This document shows positions 38,205 to 47,232 of a DNA stretch of 64,000 bases, piece after piece (position 1 is the first letter of the stretch; every line of letters begins with the position of its first letter). The notes beneath the pieces were generated by a model. It was not told the DNA's origin. It made no database searches and saw only the letters and a program-made list of their open reading frames with translations. The stretch covers positions 18,651-82,650 of the forward strand of contig CAUSEC010000026.1 of the NCBI GenBank assembly GCA_963530515.1, written 5' to 3'. Position numbers and translations under genes: made by a program. This DNA comes from CBFFRJ01 sp963530515 (GTDB lineage Bacteria > Pseudomonadota > Gammaproteobacteria > Enterobacterales > Enterobacteriaceae).

Positions 38205-39344
38205 ATGAATCTGAAAAAGGCACTCATCGCCGCCGCCAGCGGCGCGGTTCTGCTGCTCTCGCCATTAATGGCTCAGGCAGCGAACTGGCCGGTCACGGTG
38301 AAGGATATGGATAACCGCACGGTGACCATTCCACAGGAGCCGCAGCGTATTATTCTGCAGGACGGTCGCGATATTTTTGCTCTCGCGCTGCTTGAACGCG
38401 ACAACCCTTTTGCCAAAGTCGTGGCCTGGAACAACCTGCCCAAAAAGCAGGATACCCAGACCTGGGACGTGCTGAAGCGTAAGTGGCCGGAAGCGGAAAA
38501 GATCCTCGACATGCAATTTTCCGATCAGGGTAACGTGGATCTGGAAACCATTATCTCCCGCCATCCGGATCTGATGATTGCCCAGCTGCGCGCCAAGCCG
38601 TCGCTGGTACAAAGCGGTGTGCTCGCCAAACTGGACGCGTTGCATGTACCGGTGGTGTTTGTCGATTATGAACTGCACCCGGTGGAAAACACCCTGCCAA
38701 GCATTACGCTGCTCGGCAAAGTAATGGGGCAAAACGAACACGCCAAAGCCTATACCGATTTCTATAAGCAGCGCCTGGATACCCTGCAACAGCGTGTGGC
38801 GACTGCCGCCAAAAAACCGCTGGTATTTATTGAGCCTATCGCGGGTGTTGCCGGCCTGGACAGCGGCTGCTGCTTTACCCATGCACGCAACGGCTGGGGC
38901 GGTCTGGTGGAAGCGGCGGGCGGTGAAAACATCGGTTCGCAGCTGCTGCCAGGGGCGACCGGTACTGTCTCAGTGGAGAAAATCATCTCTCTGAACCCTG
39001 ACTTTTACCTGATGAGCGGTTCGAAACGTCCGGGCAAAGGCACGGCGGTGATCCCGTTCGGTTACAACGTCGATCAGAAAGAGGTCGTCACTGCCTTTAA
39101 CGCACTGCTGGCTCGCCAGGGCGTGAGCAGTATTCCGGCGGTTGCTCAGGGGCATACGGGTGCGCTGTATCACCACTTCTATAACAACCCGTACAATATC
39201 GTCGCGATTGAGACGCTGAGTAAGATCTTCTACCCCGACCTGTTTAAAGACCTCGATCCGCTGGCGGATTATCACACCATCATCAAGGACTTCACTCAGA
39301 TCCCGGACGACAATATCGTCCTGAGCTACACCCCTGCGCATTAA
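38205..39344 (+). CDS. Periplasmic binding protein of the FecCD-type importer
   Basis: Cluster A-II solute-binding protein of 379 residues with a signal peptide (cleavage likely after residue 25, MAQA). The TroA/FecB-type backbone is visible in RIILQDGRDIFAL, PDLMIAQLR and SLNPDFYLMSG. An odd CC pair at LDSGCCFTHARNGWGG (about 220) may form a disulfide or ligand contact. AAGGAAGACGG precedes the ATG. A strong terminator follows, so this three-gene operon is complete. The ligand is probably a ferric chelate, inferred from the Fur-box candidate; no outer-membrane receptor is encoded nearby. Confidence 0.9.
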   Translation: MNLKKALIAAASGAVLLLSPLMAQAANWPVTVKDMDNRTVTIPQEPQRIILQDGRDIFALALLERDNPFAKVVAWNNLPKKQDTQTWDVLKRKWPEAEKILDMQFSDQGNVDLETIISRHPDLMIAQLRAKPSLVQSGVLAKLDALHVPVVFVDYELHPVENTLPSITLLGKVMGQNEHAKAYTDFYKQRLDTLQQRVATAAKKPLVFIEPIAGVAGLDSGCCFTHARNGWGGLVEAAGGENIGSQLLPGATGTVSVEKIISLNPDFYLMSGSKRPGKGTAVIPFGYNVDQKEVVTAFNALLARQGVSSIPAVAQGHTGALYHHFYNNPYNIVAIETLSKIFYPDLFKDLDPLADYHTIIKDFTQIPDDNIVLSYTPAH

Positions 39345-39352
39345 TCTCCTCC

Positions 39353-39380
39353 AGCGCCGTCAGCCGACGGCGCTTTTTTT
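39353..39380 (+). terminator. Terminator of the FecCD-type operon
   Basis: AGCGCCGTC and GACGGCGCT form a 9-bp stem with a 4-base loop followed by seven T residues. Confidence 0.93.
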
Positions 39381-39440
39381 ATCAACAGCAGCTCAACAGG
39401 CAGGCCGCCCTAATTGTTATCACGCTAACTATCCCCGACA

Positions 39441-39468
39441 CTCGTTATGCAAAAAAATACATAACGAG
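39441..39468. promoter_or_regulatory. ModE-like operator
   Basis: CTCGTTATG (39441-39449) and CATAACGAG (39460-39468) are exact inverse copies with a 10-bp AT-rich spacer. The right arm TACATAACG equals that of the E. coli modA ModE site, and the left arm CGTTAT also agrees. It ends 8 bases before the ATG of the binding-protein gene. Confidence 0.7.
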
Positions 39469-39476
39469 AGAGAAAA

Positions 39477-40406
39477 ATGATTTCAGGAAAAGTGAAGTGT
39501 GGGCTGCTGACCGTGGCGCTGCTGCAGTGTGCGTCTGTCGCCATGGCAAAAGATATTCGTGTCACCTACGCCGGTTCGATGGGCAAAGTGATGGATCAGG
39601 GCCTGGGCCCGGCGTTTGCAAAATCAGAAAGCGGCGATTACCAGGGGCAAGGCCAGGGCGCATACGGTATGGCGCGTTTACTGGCGAGTCATAAAATTGA
39701 AGCCGACGTGTTTGTCTCCATCAACCCAGGCCCGATGCAAATCCTCAAAGATGCCGGACTGATTGACGATGCGGTGCCGGTTGCCAGCACCAGCATGGTC
39801 ATTGCCTACAGCCCGAAAGGCAAATATGCCGCCCAGTTTGCGCAAGCGAATGAGCAGAAATCACCAGCATGGCTGAATCTGCTGGCGCAAAAAGACATCT
39901 CGTTTGGTCGCACCGACCCGTATGTCGATCCTAAAGGGCAGAACATTGTCTTCACGCTGTTGCTGGCCGAGAAGTATTACAAGATGCCAGGCATTGCCGA
40001 CAAGATTTTAGACGGCCTGCAAAACCCGCAGCAAACTCACCAGGAAGGTGGCCTGCTGGCACGCCTGGAAAGCGGTCAGGTGGATGCCGCCGCCGGGTAT
40101 GAAAGCGAAGTCCGTTCTGCACACCTTCCCTATGTTGCCCTGCCCGATGAGATAAACCTCAGCAACCCGGCGATGGCGAAACAGTGGTATGACACCGTCA
40201 GCTTCACTATTAAAGACAGCCAGGGTAAAGATCAGCTCCTGCATACGCAGCCAATGGTCTTCTATGCGGCAGTACTGAAAAATGCACCCAACGGCGTAGA
40301 ACAGGGGGCGAAATTCGTTAAATTCCTGCAAAGCGCCGAAGGTCAGGCATTGTTTAAACAGTATGGCTACGCTGAGCCGAAAGGGGACGCGCTATACGCC
40401 CGTTAA
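39477..40406 (+). CDS. Molybdate/tungstate-type solute-binding protein
   Basis: Periplasmic binding protein of 309 residues. Signal peptide at 1-24 (SVAMA, then KDIRV). YAGSMGKVMDQGLGPAF near residue 33, DVFVSINPGP near 74, and FGRTDPYVDPKGQ near 143 are characteristic of the ModA/WtpA-like (SBP type 11) group for oxyanions. The ModE-like palindrome directly upstream supports molybdate or tungstate as ligand. The permease gene follows, but no ATPase gene is present. Confidence 0.82.
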   Translation: MISGKVKCGLLTVALLQCASVAMAKDIRVTYAGSMGKVMDQGLGPAFAKSESGDYQGQGQGAYGMARLLASHKIEADVFVSINPGPMQILKDAGLIDDAVPVASTSMVIAYSPKGKYAAQFAQANEQKSPAWLNLLAQKDISFGRTDPYVDPKGQNIVFTLLLAEKYYKMPGIADKILDGLQNPQQTHQEGGLLARLESGQVDAAAGYESEVRSAHLPYVALPDEINLSNPAMAKQWYDTVSFTIKDSQGKDQLLHTQPMVFYAAVLKNAPNGVEQGAKFVKFLQSAEGQALFKQYGYAEPKGDALYAR

Positions 40407-40450
40407 GACATCCGGGCCGGGTCGCGGGCTGGCTCTCCCTGCCCGCGATT

Positions 40451-41173
40451 TTGTTGCTCAGCATTCCCTTTATTACGCTGGTGAGCGTAACGCCCTGGCA
40501 CCATCTACGGCTGGCCTGGCGTGACGATAGCGCCATTGCTGTTTCGATGGGGCTGGGTCTTCTGGCGTTAGGCATCATTATCGCGCTCGGCGTGCCCGCC
40601 GCCTGGTGGCTGTCGCAGGCCTCCGGGCGTAAACGGCTTATGGGTGAACTGCTGGTGATGATTCCATTGCTGACCCCGCCGCTGGCGATGGGCATTCTGC
40701 TGGTCTCGGCGTTTGGGCCTTACGGCCTGGTGGGGGAGTGGATTTCACGGCTGGGGGTGACGCTGGTCAATAACCCGGCAGCATTCGTGCTCGCACAGGT
40801 TTATGGCGCACTGCCCTACTTCATTGTGGTGGCGCGCTCGGCCTTTGTCACCGTGCCAAAAGATATTCTCGAAGCGGGCCAGACGCTGGGAGCATCGGGC
40901 TGGAATCGTTTTCGCTTTCTCACCCTGCCGCTGGCCTTTCCCGGTCTGGCTTCGGCAGTGACGCTTGCCTGGGTGCGCGCCGTGGGGGAGTTTGGCATTG
41001 TGATGATTTTTGCGTACTTCCCGCAGGGTATTCCGGTCAAGCTCTATACCAATCTGCAAAATGACGGCGTTGATGCTGTCTATACCCTGCTCTGGATGCT
41101 GCTTATCGTGACGTTACCCCTGCCGATGACCTGCTTTTTCCTCGGCAGACGGGCAACGTTAAAACGACATTAG
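40451..41173 (+). CDS. ModB/WtpB-type ABC permease, start uncertain
   Basis: Oxyanion-importer permease, 240 residues from a TTG at 40451. About five membrane segments and the EAA loop (FVTVPKDILEAGQTLGASGWNRF) that docks the ATPase are present. The TTG start would cut into the first membrane segment. The frame is open upstream to 40376 and encodes RHPGRVAGWLSLPAILLLS, but contains no ATG, GTG or other TTG. An ATA at 40394 lies 7 bases after AAGGGG, where a start would be expected. The stop overlaps the convergent MFS gene by 3 bases; no ModC-like ATPase follows. Confidence 0.8.
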   Translation: MLLSIPFITLVSVTPWHHLRLAWRDDSAIAVSMGLGLLALGIIIALGVPAAWWLSQASGRKRLMGELLVMIPLLTPPLAMGILLVSAFGPYGLVGEWISRLGVTLVNNPAAFVLAQVYGALPYFIVVARSAFVTVPKDILEAGQTLGASGWNRFRFLTLPLAFPGLASAVTLAWVRAVGEFGIVMIFAYFPQGIPVKLYTNLQNDGVDAVYTLLWMLLIVTLPLPMTCFFLGRRATLKRH

Positions 41174-42474
41174 TGCGTGGATTTGGCCAGCACCGGGTTT
41201 TGCACCGCCACCCAGTCCTGACGCAGCCAGACTCCCAGACCTAACCCAATCAGCGCCAGTGCCAGCACATACCAGGCCGGTGCCATCGGGGAGACGCCCA
41301 TCAGCATGGTGACGGCAATCGGCGTCAGGCCACCAAAAATGGCGTAGGAGACGTTGTAGGAGAACGAAATTCCGGTAAAGCGTACTTCCGCCGGGAAAGC
41401 GCGTACCATCACGTAAGGCACCGCTCCCACGATACCCACACACAAGCCCACCAGGCCGTACAGCGCAAACAGCTGTTCCGGGTGGCTTCCCACCTGGTGA
41501 TAGAACAGCCAGCTTGAGCAGGCAAGCAGAATGCCGCCGACGATAAAAGTCTTGCTCGGGCCAACCCGATCAACCACCAGTCCGGCAATCAGGCAACCAA
41601 AGCACAGCATGATGGTGGCGATACTGTTGGCCTGTAAAGTCAGAGCAGGCGCAAAGCCATATTGTTTTTGCAGCCAGACGGGCGACATCAGGATCACGAC
41701 CACAATGCACGCAGAGAGTAGCCAGGTCAGCAGCATAGAAACGACCACCGCCTTCTTATGGTTCAGCACCACCGCTTTCACCGGCAACTCTTGCGCCAGC
41801 GCTTTATGCTGCTGCATTTCGAGGAAGACAGGGGTTTCCTGCAACCAACGGCGCAGGTACATCGCCACCAGACCAAATGCCCCGCCAAGCAGGAACGGTA
41901 CACGCCAGCCGCCGTCGTGAATCGCCTGCTGAGTCATACTGGTGTTAATAAGCGTCGCCACCACCGAGCCCAGCAAGATGCCCACGGTCAGCCCCGCCGT
42001 TAAGGTGCCACAGGCAATGCCGATACGTCTCTGCGGCACATGTTCCGCCACAAACACCCATGCCCCCGGTACTTCACCGCCGATAGCCGCCCCCTGAAGC
42101 ACACGCATGAGCAGCAACAACAGTGGCGCAATGATACCGACAGAGGCATAGGTGGGCAGCAAACCAATCGCCAGCGTCGGGACCGCCATCAGCAGGATGC
42201 TGAGGGTGAACATTTTTTTGCGTCCCACCAGATCGCCGAAGTGCGCCATCACGATGCCGCCCAGCGGACGCGCCAGATAACCTGCGGCAAAGATGCCGAA
42301 GGTTTGCACCTGACGCAGCCATTCCGGGATATCCGCCGGGAAGAATAGCTCTCCCACGACGGCCGCAAAGAAAACGAAGATGATGAAGTCGTAAAACTCC
42401 AGCGCACCGCCTAATGCGGCAAGCGTGAGGGTTTTGTAATCCTGTTTATTCAGAGGGCGTGTGTGTTTTGACAT
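41170..42474 (-). CDS. MFS transporter, metabolite:proton symporter type
   Basis: Major facilitator of 434 residues with about 12 membrane segments. The helix 2-3 motif reads AHFGDLVGRKKMF, and segments such as LQGAAIGGEVPGAWVFVAEH resemble the metabolite/proton symporter (ProP/ShiA/YhjE-like) subfamily. The start MSKHTRPLNKQDYKTL at 42474 was preferred; a TTG 45 bases upstream is possible. Substrate unknown. Its end overlaps the convergent ABC permease gene. Downstream of mog in the same direction by 125 bases. Not present here in K-12. Confidence 0.88.
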   Translation of the reverse strand: MSKHTRPLNKQDYKTLTLAALGGALEFYDFIIFVFFAAVVGELFFPADIPEWLRQVQTFGIFAAGYLARPLGGIVMAHFGDLVGRKKMFTLSILLMAVPTLAIGLLPTYASVGIIAPLLLLLMRVLQGAAIGGEVPGAWVFVAEHVPQRRIGIACGTLTAGLTVGILLGSVVATLINTSMTQQAIHDGGWRVPFLLGGAFGLVAMYLRRWLQETPVFLEMQQHKALAQELPVKAVVLNHKKAVVVSMLLTWLLSACIVVVILMSPVWLQKQYGFAPALTLQANSIATIMLCFGCLIAGLVVDRVGPSKTFIVGGILLACSSWLFYHQVGSHPEQLFALYGLVGLCVGIVGAVPYVMVRAFPAEVRFTGISFSYNVSYAIFGGLTPIAVTMLMGVSPMAPAWYVLALALIGLGLGVWLRQDWVAVQNPVLAKSTH

Positions 42475-42599
42475 AACGGACCATTTGTAAAGAGGGGTGT
42501 TGATTTCATTTTTACGCAAACTGTAAATTAAAAATTACTATACCGTAAATAAATCAACACTCCAGTGTCCGTGCAACTTAAATCAAAAAACCACCACTT

Positions 42600-43187
42600 T
42601 TAGGAGATTGTCTCGCGTCTTGCACTTTTTGGGCGGAAAGACGCTACCCTTGCGGGGTCCGTTTCCACATAAGGCCCATCCAGCAACTGTACACAATACG
42701 GTACACTTGCAAAAATCCCCGGCACTTTTACGTTACCCTCGTCATCTTTCAGCCCTTCCAGCGTTTCTTTGATGGACTTGGGCTGGCCCGGCAGGTTGAG
42801 GATCAGCGCTTGTTTACGGATCACGCCGACCTGTCGGGAGAGAATTGCGGTTGGCACAAAGTTAAGACTGATCTGGCGCATTTGCTCACCAAACCCTGGC
42901 ATTTCACGGTCGGCCACCGCCAGGGTGGCATCGGGCGTCACATCGCGACGCGCAGGGCCGGTTCCACCGGTGGTCAGCACCAGATGACAGCTCATTTCAT
43001 CCACCAGCTCGCACAGCGTTTGTTCGATGATGCTTTGCTCATCCGGGATCAAGCGCGTTTCGATGGAAAAAGGGGTAGTGAGGGTTGCAGACAGCCACTC
43101 TTCGAGCGCCGGAATGCCCTTGTCCTGGTAGATACCGCTTGAGGCGCGGTCAGAAACAGAAACTAAACCAATGCGTAATGTGTCCAT
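42600..43187 (-). CDS. mog: Molybdopterin adenylyltransferase Mog
   Basis: Adenylates molybdopterin before molybdenum insertion, in molybdenum cofactor synthesis. 195 residues, the E. coli length. MoCF-domain motif LTTGGTGPARRDVTPD at 71-86 with Asp82 within it, then EMPGFGEQMR and NLPGQPKSIKE. The start MDTLRIGLVSVSDRASSG at 43187 matches E. coli. It follows talB in the same direction, with a terminator between. Confidence 0.97.
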   Translation of the reverse strand: MDTLRIGLVSVSDRASSGIYQDKGIPALEEWLSATLTTPFSIETRLIPDEQSIIEQTLCELVDEMSCHLVLTTGGTGPARRDVTPDATLAVADREMPGFGEQMRQISLNFVPTAILSRQVGVIRKQALILNLPGQPKSIKETLEGLKDDEGNVKVPGIFASVPYCVQLLDGPYVETDPARVASFRPKSARRETIS

Positions 43188-43259
43188 ATTCATTCCGTAT
43201 AAAAAAGTATGACTTACGGAAATGATACACGCAGAGAGGGGATGCAGACAGAGGGGAAA

Positions 43260-43281
43260 CGTGGCCGGAAGACCGGCCACG
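43260..43281 (-). terminator. talB terminator
   Basis: CGTGGCCGG and CCGGCCACG form a perfect 9-bp stem with loop AAGA, followed on the minus strand by TTT and a pyrimidine run, just after the talB stop. Confidence 0.8.
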
Positions 43282-43289
43282 CAGAATGA

Positions 43290-44243
43290 TTACAGCAGGT
43301 CGCCGATCATTTTTTCCAGTTTTTCCTGGTCAACAGCAAACTTACGGATACCGTCCGCCAGTTTGTCTACTGCCATTGGGTCCTGGTTATGCTGCCAGAA
43401 GAACTGTGCTTCAGTAATGCGTTCCGGACGCGCTTTCACTTCGCCAGTGTAAGACAGTTTACGCTCGATAGCGCCTTCGCTCTCAGCCAGCTCTTTCAGC
43501 AGGCCCGGTGCGATGGTCAGACGGTCGCAGCCAGCCAGTTCCAGGATTTCACCGAGGTTACGGAAGCTTGCGCCCATTACCACGGTTTCGTAACCGTGTT
43601 CTTTGTAGTACTGGTAGATTTCAGTCACAGACACCACGCCTGGATCTTCAGCCGGAGCGTACTCTTTCTTGTCAGTATTGGCTTTGTACCAGTCGAGGAT
43701 ACGGCCCACGAACGGAGAAATCAGGAAGACACCCGCTTCTGCACATGCACGCGCCTGCGCGAAGGAGAACAGCAGCGTCAGGTTACAGTTGATGCCTTCT
43801 TTTTCCAGCTGCTCTGCAGCACGGATACCCTGCCAGGTGGAAGCCAGTTTGATCAGGATACGATCGTTGCTGATGCCCGCATCGTTGTACAGTTTGATCA
43901 GATGCTTGGCTTTAGCGATAGACGCTTCGGTGTCGTAGGACAGACGCGCATCAACTTCAGTCGAGATACGACCAGGGATCAGCTTGAGGATTTCCAGACC
44001 GATATTCACTGCCAGTTTGTCTGATGCATCGATAACCTGCTGAGCACGATCGCTGCTCTGGCCTTTAGCCCAGGCAATCGCATCATCAATCAGTTTACGG
44101 TATTCAGGAATTTGGGCAGCGCCAAGAATCAGAGAAGGGTTGGTGGTAGCGTCTTGCGGCTGGTACAGCTTCATTGCCGCGATATCTCCGGTGTCAGCCA
44201 CGACTGTGGTGTATTGACGCAGAGAAGTCAATTTATCCGTCAT
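43290..44243 (-). CDS. talB: Transaldolase B
   Basis: Pentose phosphate enzyme that exchanges a dihydroxyacetone unit between sugar phosphates. 317 residues as in E. coli. The Schiff-base lysine is Lys132 (ILIKLASTWQ), Asp17 is in VVADTGD, and TTNPSL (33-38) is conserved. The start MTDKLTSLRQYTTV at 44243 was chosen by homology; the upstream open frame is leader sequence. Confidence 0.99.
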   Translation of the reverse strand: MTDKLTSLRQYTTVVADTGDIAAMKLYQPQDATTNPSLILGAAQIPEYRKLIDDAIAWAKGQSSDRAQQVIDASDKLAVNIGLEILKLIPGRISTEVDARLSYDTEASIAKAKHLIKLYNDAGISNDRILIKLASTWQGIRAAEQLEKEGINCNLTLLFSFAQARACAEAGVFLISPFVGRILDWYKANTDKKEYAPAEDPGVVSVTEIYQYYKEHGYETVVMGASFRNLGEILELAGCDRLTIAPGLLKELAESEGAIERKLSYTGEVKARPERITEAQFFWQHNQDPMAVDKLADGIRKFAVDQEKLEKMIGDLL

Positions 44244-44442
44244 GATAGTGTTTCTCTTTGAACTTGTTAGGGGGATGTAACCGGTCTTCCCTGATGATAA
44301 CACGACGCAGTGGCAGCGCAACCGCGCAGTGAAGTTGCGTAATTATGATAAACTCGATTTATTAATTGCCTGCGAAGTAGTGCTCTATTAATAATAGCGC
44401 CGCTAATTATCCCGTCACCCGGCATAAACAAGAGGGATGTTA

Positions 44443-45894
44443 ATGCCTGAATTTTTCTCCTTTATCAGTGAAATACTTTGGGGTTCATTGATGCTCTACC
44501 TGCTGCTTGCCGCAGGTATCTGGTTTGCGTTTCGCAGCAAATTTATCCCCTTCAGGCTGATGGGCGACTTTTATCGCAACCTCAAAAGCCGCAGCAGCGC
44601 CCAGTCTGGGGGATTAACCTCTTATCAGGCACTTTTTCTTAGCCTTGCTGCCCGCGTAGGCAGCGGTAACCTTGCGGGCGTGGCCTTTGCCATCACGGCG
44701 GGCGGGCCAGGCGCTGTTTTCTGGATGTGGGTCTCCGCGTTCATCGGCATGGCTACCTGTTTTGCTGAATGTACGCTGGCGCAGCTCTATAAAGAGCGCG
44801 ACGCCAGCCAGCAGTTTCGCGGCGGCCCGGCATGGTACATGGCGCGAGGGCTGGGCATGCGCTGGATGGGCGTGCTGTTCTCCGTCTTCCTGCTGCTCGC
44901 TTATGGCCTGATTTTCAATACGATACAGGCCAATTCCGTGGCCCGCGCCGTGCATAATGCCTGGGGCGTTCATCACATTGTCACCGGTATTGTGCTTGCA
45001 GTACTCATCCTGCTACTGATTACGCGCGGCCTGCGTGTCATTGCGCGTGTGATGCAGTGGCTGGTTCCCATCGTGGCGACAGCATGGGTCGTGATGAGCA
45101 TCGCCGTCAGCATCGGCCATGCCGTCGAGGTGCCCGGCGTGATTGAATCAATTTTCAGAAGCGCGTTTGGCTGGCAGGAAGCTGCAGCGGGCACAATGGG
45201 TTACACCATCAGCCAGGCACTGACCAGCGGTTTTCAGCGCAGCATGTTTTCCAATGAGGCCGGGATGGGGTCAACGCCCAACGCGGCGGCAATGGCGGCT
45301 TCATCTCCTCCGCATCCTGCGGCACAGGGCTTCGTTCAGATGATTGGCGTGGTGGTCGACACCTTTTTGGTCTGTACCGCCAGCGCATTTATCCTGCTGC
45401 TCGCCAATGTCACGCCTCCCGAGGGAACCTTCAGCGGCACGCAAATGGTGCAGGACGCGATGGTGATCCTGACCGGAAGCTGGGGGGCCAGCTTTGTTGC
45501 CCTCATCGTCTTCTTGTTTGCCTTTAGCTCAATTGCGGCCAACTACATTTATGCTGAGAACAACCTGATTTTCCTGCGCTTAAACAGCCGCCGGAATATC
45601 TGGCTATTACGGGGTGGCATGTTGTTGATGGTGCTGGCGGGCTCGTTACTGCGCCTGCCGTTGCTCTGGCATCTGGCCGATGTGATCATGGCGTTTATGG
45701 CGATAACCAACCTGACGGCTATCCTGCTGCTCTCCCCCGTTGTGAGCATCATCGCGGGCGACTATTTACGCCAGCGCAGGCTGGGCGTAGCCCCCGCCTT
45801 CGACCCCGGCCGTTACCCCGAAATTAACCGCCAGCTGGCACCCGGCGCGTGGGACAGCAAAGCAGACAAGCCCGCTGACAATCGCAACTATTGA
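44443..45894 (+). CDS. yaaJ: Alanine/glycine:cation symporter YaaJ
   Basis: Sodium-coupled symporter of the AgcS family, 483 residues with about 11 membrane segments. Signature segments ARVGSGNLAGVAFAITAGGPGA (split by membrane) and FSNEAGMGSTPNAAA are present. AGAGGG stands 6 bases before the ATG at 44443; an ATG at 44437 is in frame but too close to the ribosome site. Clearly homologous to E. coli YaaJ in the same place. Divergent from talB. Amino-acid specificity is inferred from the family. Confidence 0.92.
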   Translation: MPEFFSFISEILWGSLMLYLLLAAGIWFAFRSKFIPFRLMGDFYRNLKSRSSAQSGGLTSYQALFLSLAARVGSGNLAGVAFAITAGGPGAVFWMWVSAFIGMATCFAECTLAQLYKERDASQQFRGGPAWYMARGLGMRWMGVLFSVFLLLAYGLIFNTIQANSVARAVHNAWGVHHIVTGIVLAVLILLLITRGLRVIARVMQWLVPIVATAWVVMSIAVSIGHAVEVPGVIESIFRSAFGWQEAAAGTMGYTISQALTSGFQRSMFSNEAGMGSTPNAAAMAASSPPHPAAQGFVQMIGVVVDTFLVCTASAFILLLANVTPPEGTFSGTQMVQDAMVILTGSWGASFVALIVFLFAFSSIAANYIYAENNLIFLRLNSRRNIWLLRGGMLLMVLAGSLLRLPLLWHLADVIMAFMAITNLTAILLLSPVVSIIAGDYLRQRRLGVAPAFDPGRYPEINRQLAPGAWDSKADKPADNRNY

Positions 45895-45951
45895 TCAATC
45901 CTGCGCTCTTTTTTGTTAAAATCTGCACCAAATTCCCTGCAAGGACTGAAC

Positions 45952-46725
45952 ATGCTGATTCTGATTTCACCGGCAAAAACGCTGGATTACCAAAGCGAGC
46001 TGGCCACCACGCGCTTCACTCAGCCTGAACTGCTCGATCATTCGCAGCAGCTCATCGACGTTGCGCGCAAGCTGACGGCACCGCAAATTAAAGCCCTGAT
46101 GGGGATCAGCGACAAGTTAGCCGACCTGAACGCCACCCGCTTCCATGACTGGCAGCCGGACTTCACGCCGAAAAATGCTCGTCAGGCGATTCTGGCGTTC
46201 AAGGGCGATGTCTATACCGGTTTGCAGGCTGAAACCTTCACTGATGCCGATTTCGATTTTGCCCAGCAGCATCTGCGCATGCTCTCCGGCCTGTACGGTG
46301 TGTTACGTCCGCTGGATCTGATGCAGCCATACCGCCTGGAGATGGGTATCCGCCTGGAAAATGCGAAGGGTAAAGATCTTTACCAGTTCTGGGGCGACAC
46401 TATTACCCAGAAGCTGAACGATGCCATCAGCGCGCAGGGCGATGATGTGGTGGTCAACCTGGCTTCCGATGAATACTTCAAATCAGTGAAGCCAAAAAGT
46501 CTGCATGCGCAAATCATCAAGCCGGTGTTCCTCGATGAGAAAAACGGCAAGTTTAAAGTCATCAGCTTCTACGCCAAAAAAGCGCGCGGATTGATGAGCC
46601 GATACATCATTGAAAACCGTCTGACGAAGCCTGAGCAGTTGACCGGGTTTAATAGCGAAGGGTATTTCTTTGACGAAGAGCAGTCCGGGAAAGGCGAACT
46701 CGTTTTTAAACGCCACGAGCAGTAA
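45952..46725 (+). CDS. yaaA: Peroxide stress resistance protein YaaA
   Basis: DUF328/UPF0246 protein of 257 residues. The conserved start LILISPAKTLDY and the segment LSGLYGVLRPLDLMQPYRLEMG (near 110-131) identify it. In E. coli it is induced by hydrogen peroxide through OxyR and helps limit free iron. AAGGACTGAAC precedes the ATG at 45952. Confidence 0.95.
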   Translation: MLILISPAKTLDYQSELATTRFTQPELLDHSQQLIDVARKLTAPQIKALMGISDKLADLNATRFHDWQPDFTPKNARQAILAFKGDVYTGLQAETFTDADFDFAQQHLRMLSGLYGVLRPLDLMQPYRLEMGIRLENAKGKDLYQFWGDTITQKLNDAISAQGDDVVVNLASDEYFKSVKPKSLHAQIIKPVFLDEKNGKFKVISFYAKKARGLMSRYIIENRLTKPEQLTGFNSEGYFFDEEQSGKGELVFKRHEQ

Positions 46726-46763
46726 TGTCATCCCCTCCCGCCTGGAGAGGGGATGAGTAAAGA

Positions 46764-47066
46764 TTAATGACGCCAGTCCGGGCCAGGACCATGGTCGTCG
46801 TGTCGGTCATCATGGCGATCATCGTGTCGGTCGTCATGTCGATCACGAAATTCCTCATGATGTGGACGCCAGTGATTGTCGCGCATCTCGTAATGACGAT
46901 TCCACCAGTCATGGTCGCGCCAGCGGCCACCATCCCAGCGGTTGCCGTGGTTATCGCTGTCGCCTATTTGCAGTTTTACCGCAGGCACGAGGGTAATTTC
47001 AGCAGCCTGTGCCGCCAGCGGAGCCACCATCAACAACGAAAGCGCTAAAAATACAGGTTTCAACAT
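46764..47066 (-). CDS. yaaX: DUF2502 periplasmic protein, YaaX-like, with RHDD repeat
   Basis: Small secreted protein of 100 residues with a signal peptide (cleavage after residue 21, AAQA). The DUF2502 core AEITLVPAVKLQIGD and RDHDWWNRHYEMRDNHWRPH matches E. coli YaaX. The C-terminal tail differs: four exact RHDD units at residues 76-91, then HGPGPDWRH. The His/Asp-rich tail could bind metal, but this is inference. Lies between yaaA and thrC, as in E. coli. Function unknown. Confidence 0.88.
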   Translation of the reverse strand: MLKPVFLALSLLMVAPLAAQAAEITLVPAVKLQIGDSDNHGNRWDGGRWRDHDWWNRHYEMRDNHWRPHHEEFRDRHDDRHDDRHDDRHDDHGPGPDWRH

Positions 47067-47232
47067 GGGTTACTCCTTGGTTCATCCCGCCCGTTTTGGG
47101 CCGATGTCAGGAGCTTATGCAAAGTGATGACGGCTTGTTATTATCTGCAATCCTAATATTTAAGTGCCCGCATTTATTGAGAATTTCTACATTTTTCCTG
47201 CGTAATCTCTTCGCAATTTCTCCATATTTACG

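Noticed and set aside
46706..46933. 75-codon minus-strand frame rich in Met, Thr and Ile inside the yaaX-like gene
   Set aside because: It is an out-of-frame reading of the RHDD repeat; the other frame has a signal peptide and the DUF2502 core.
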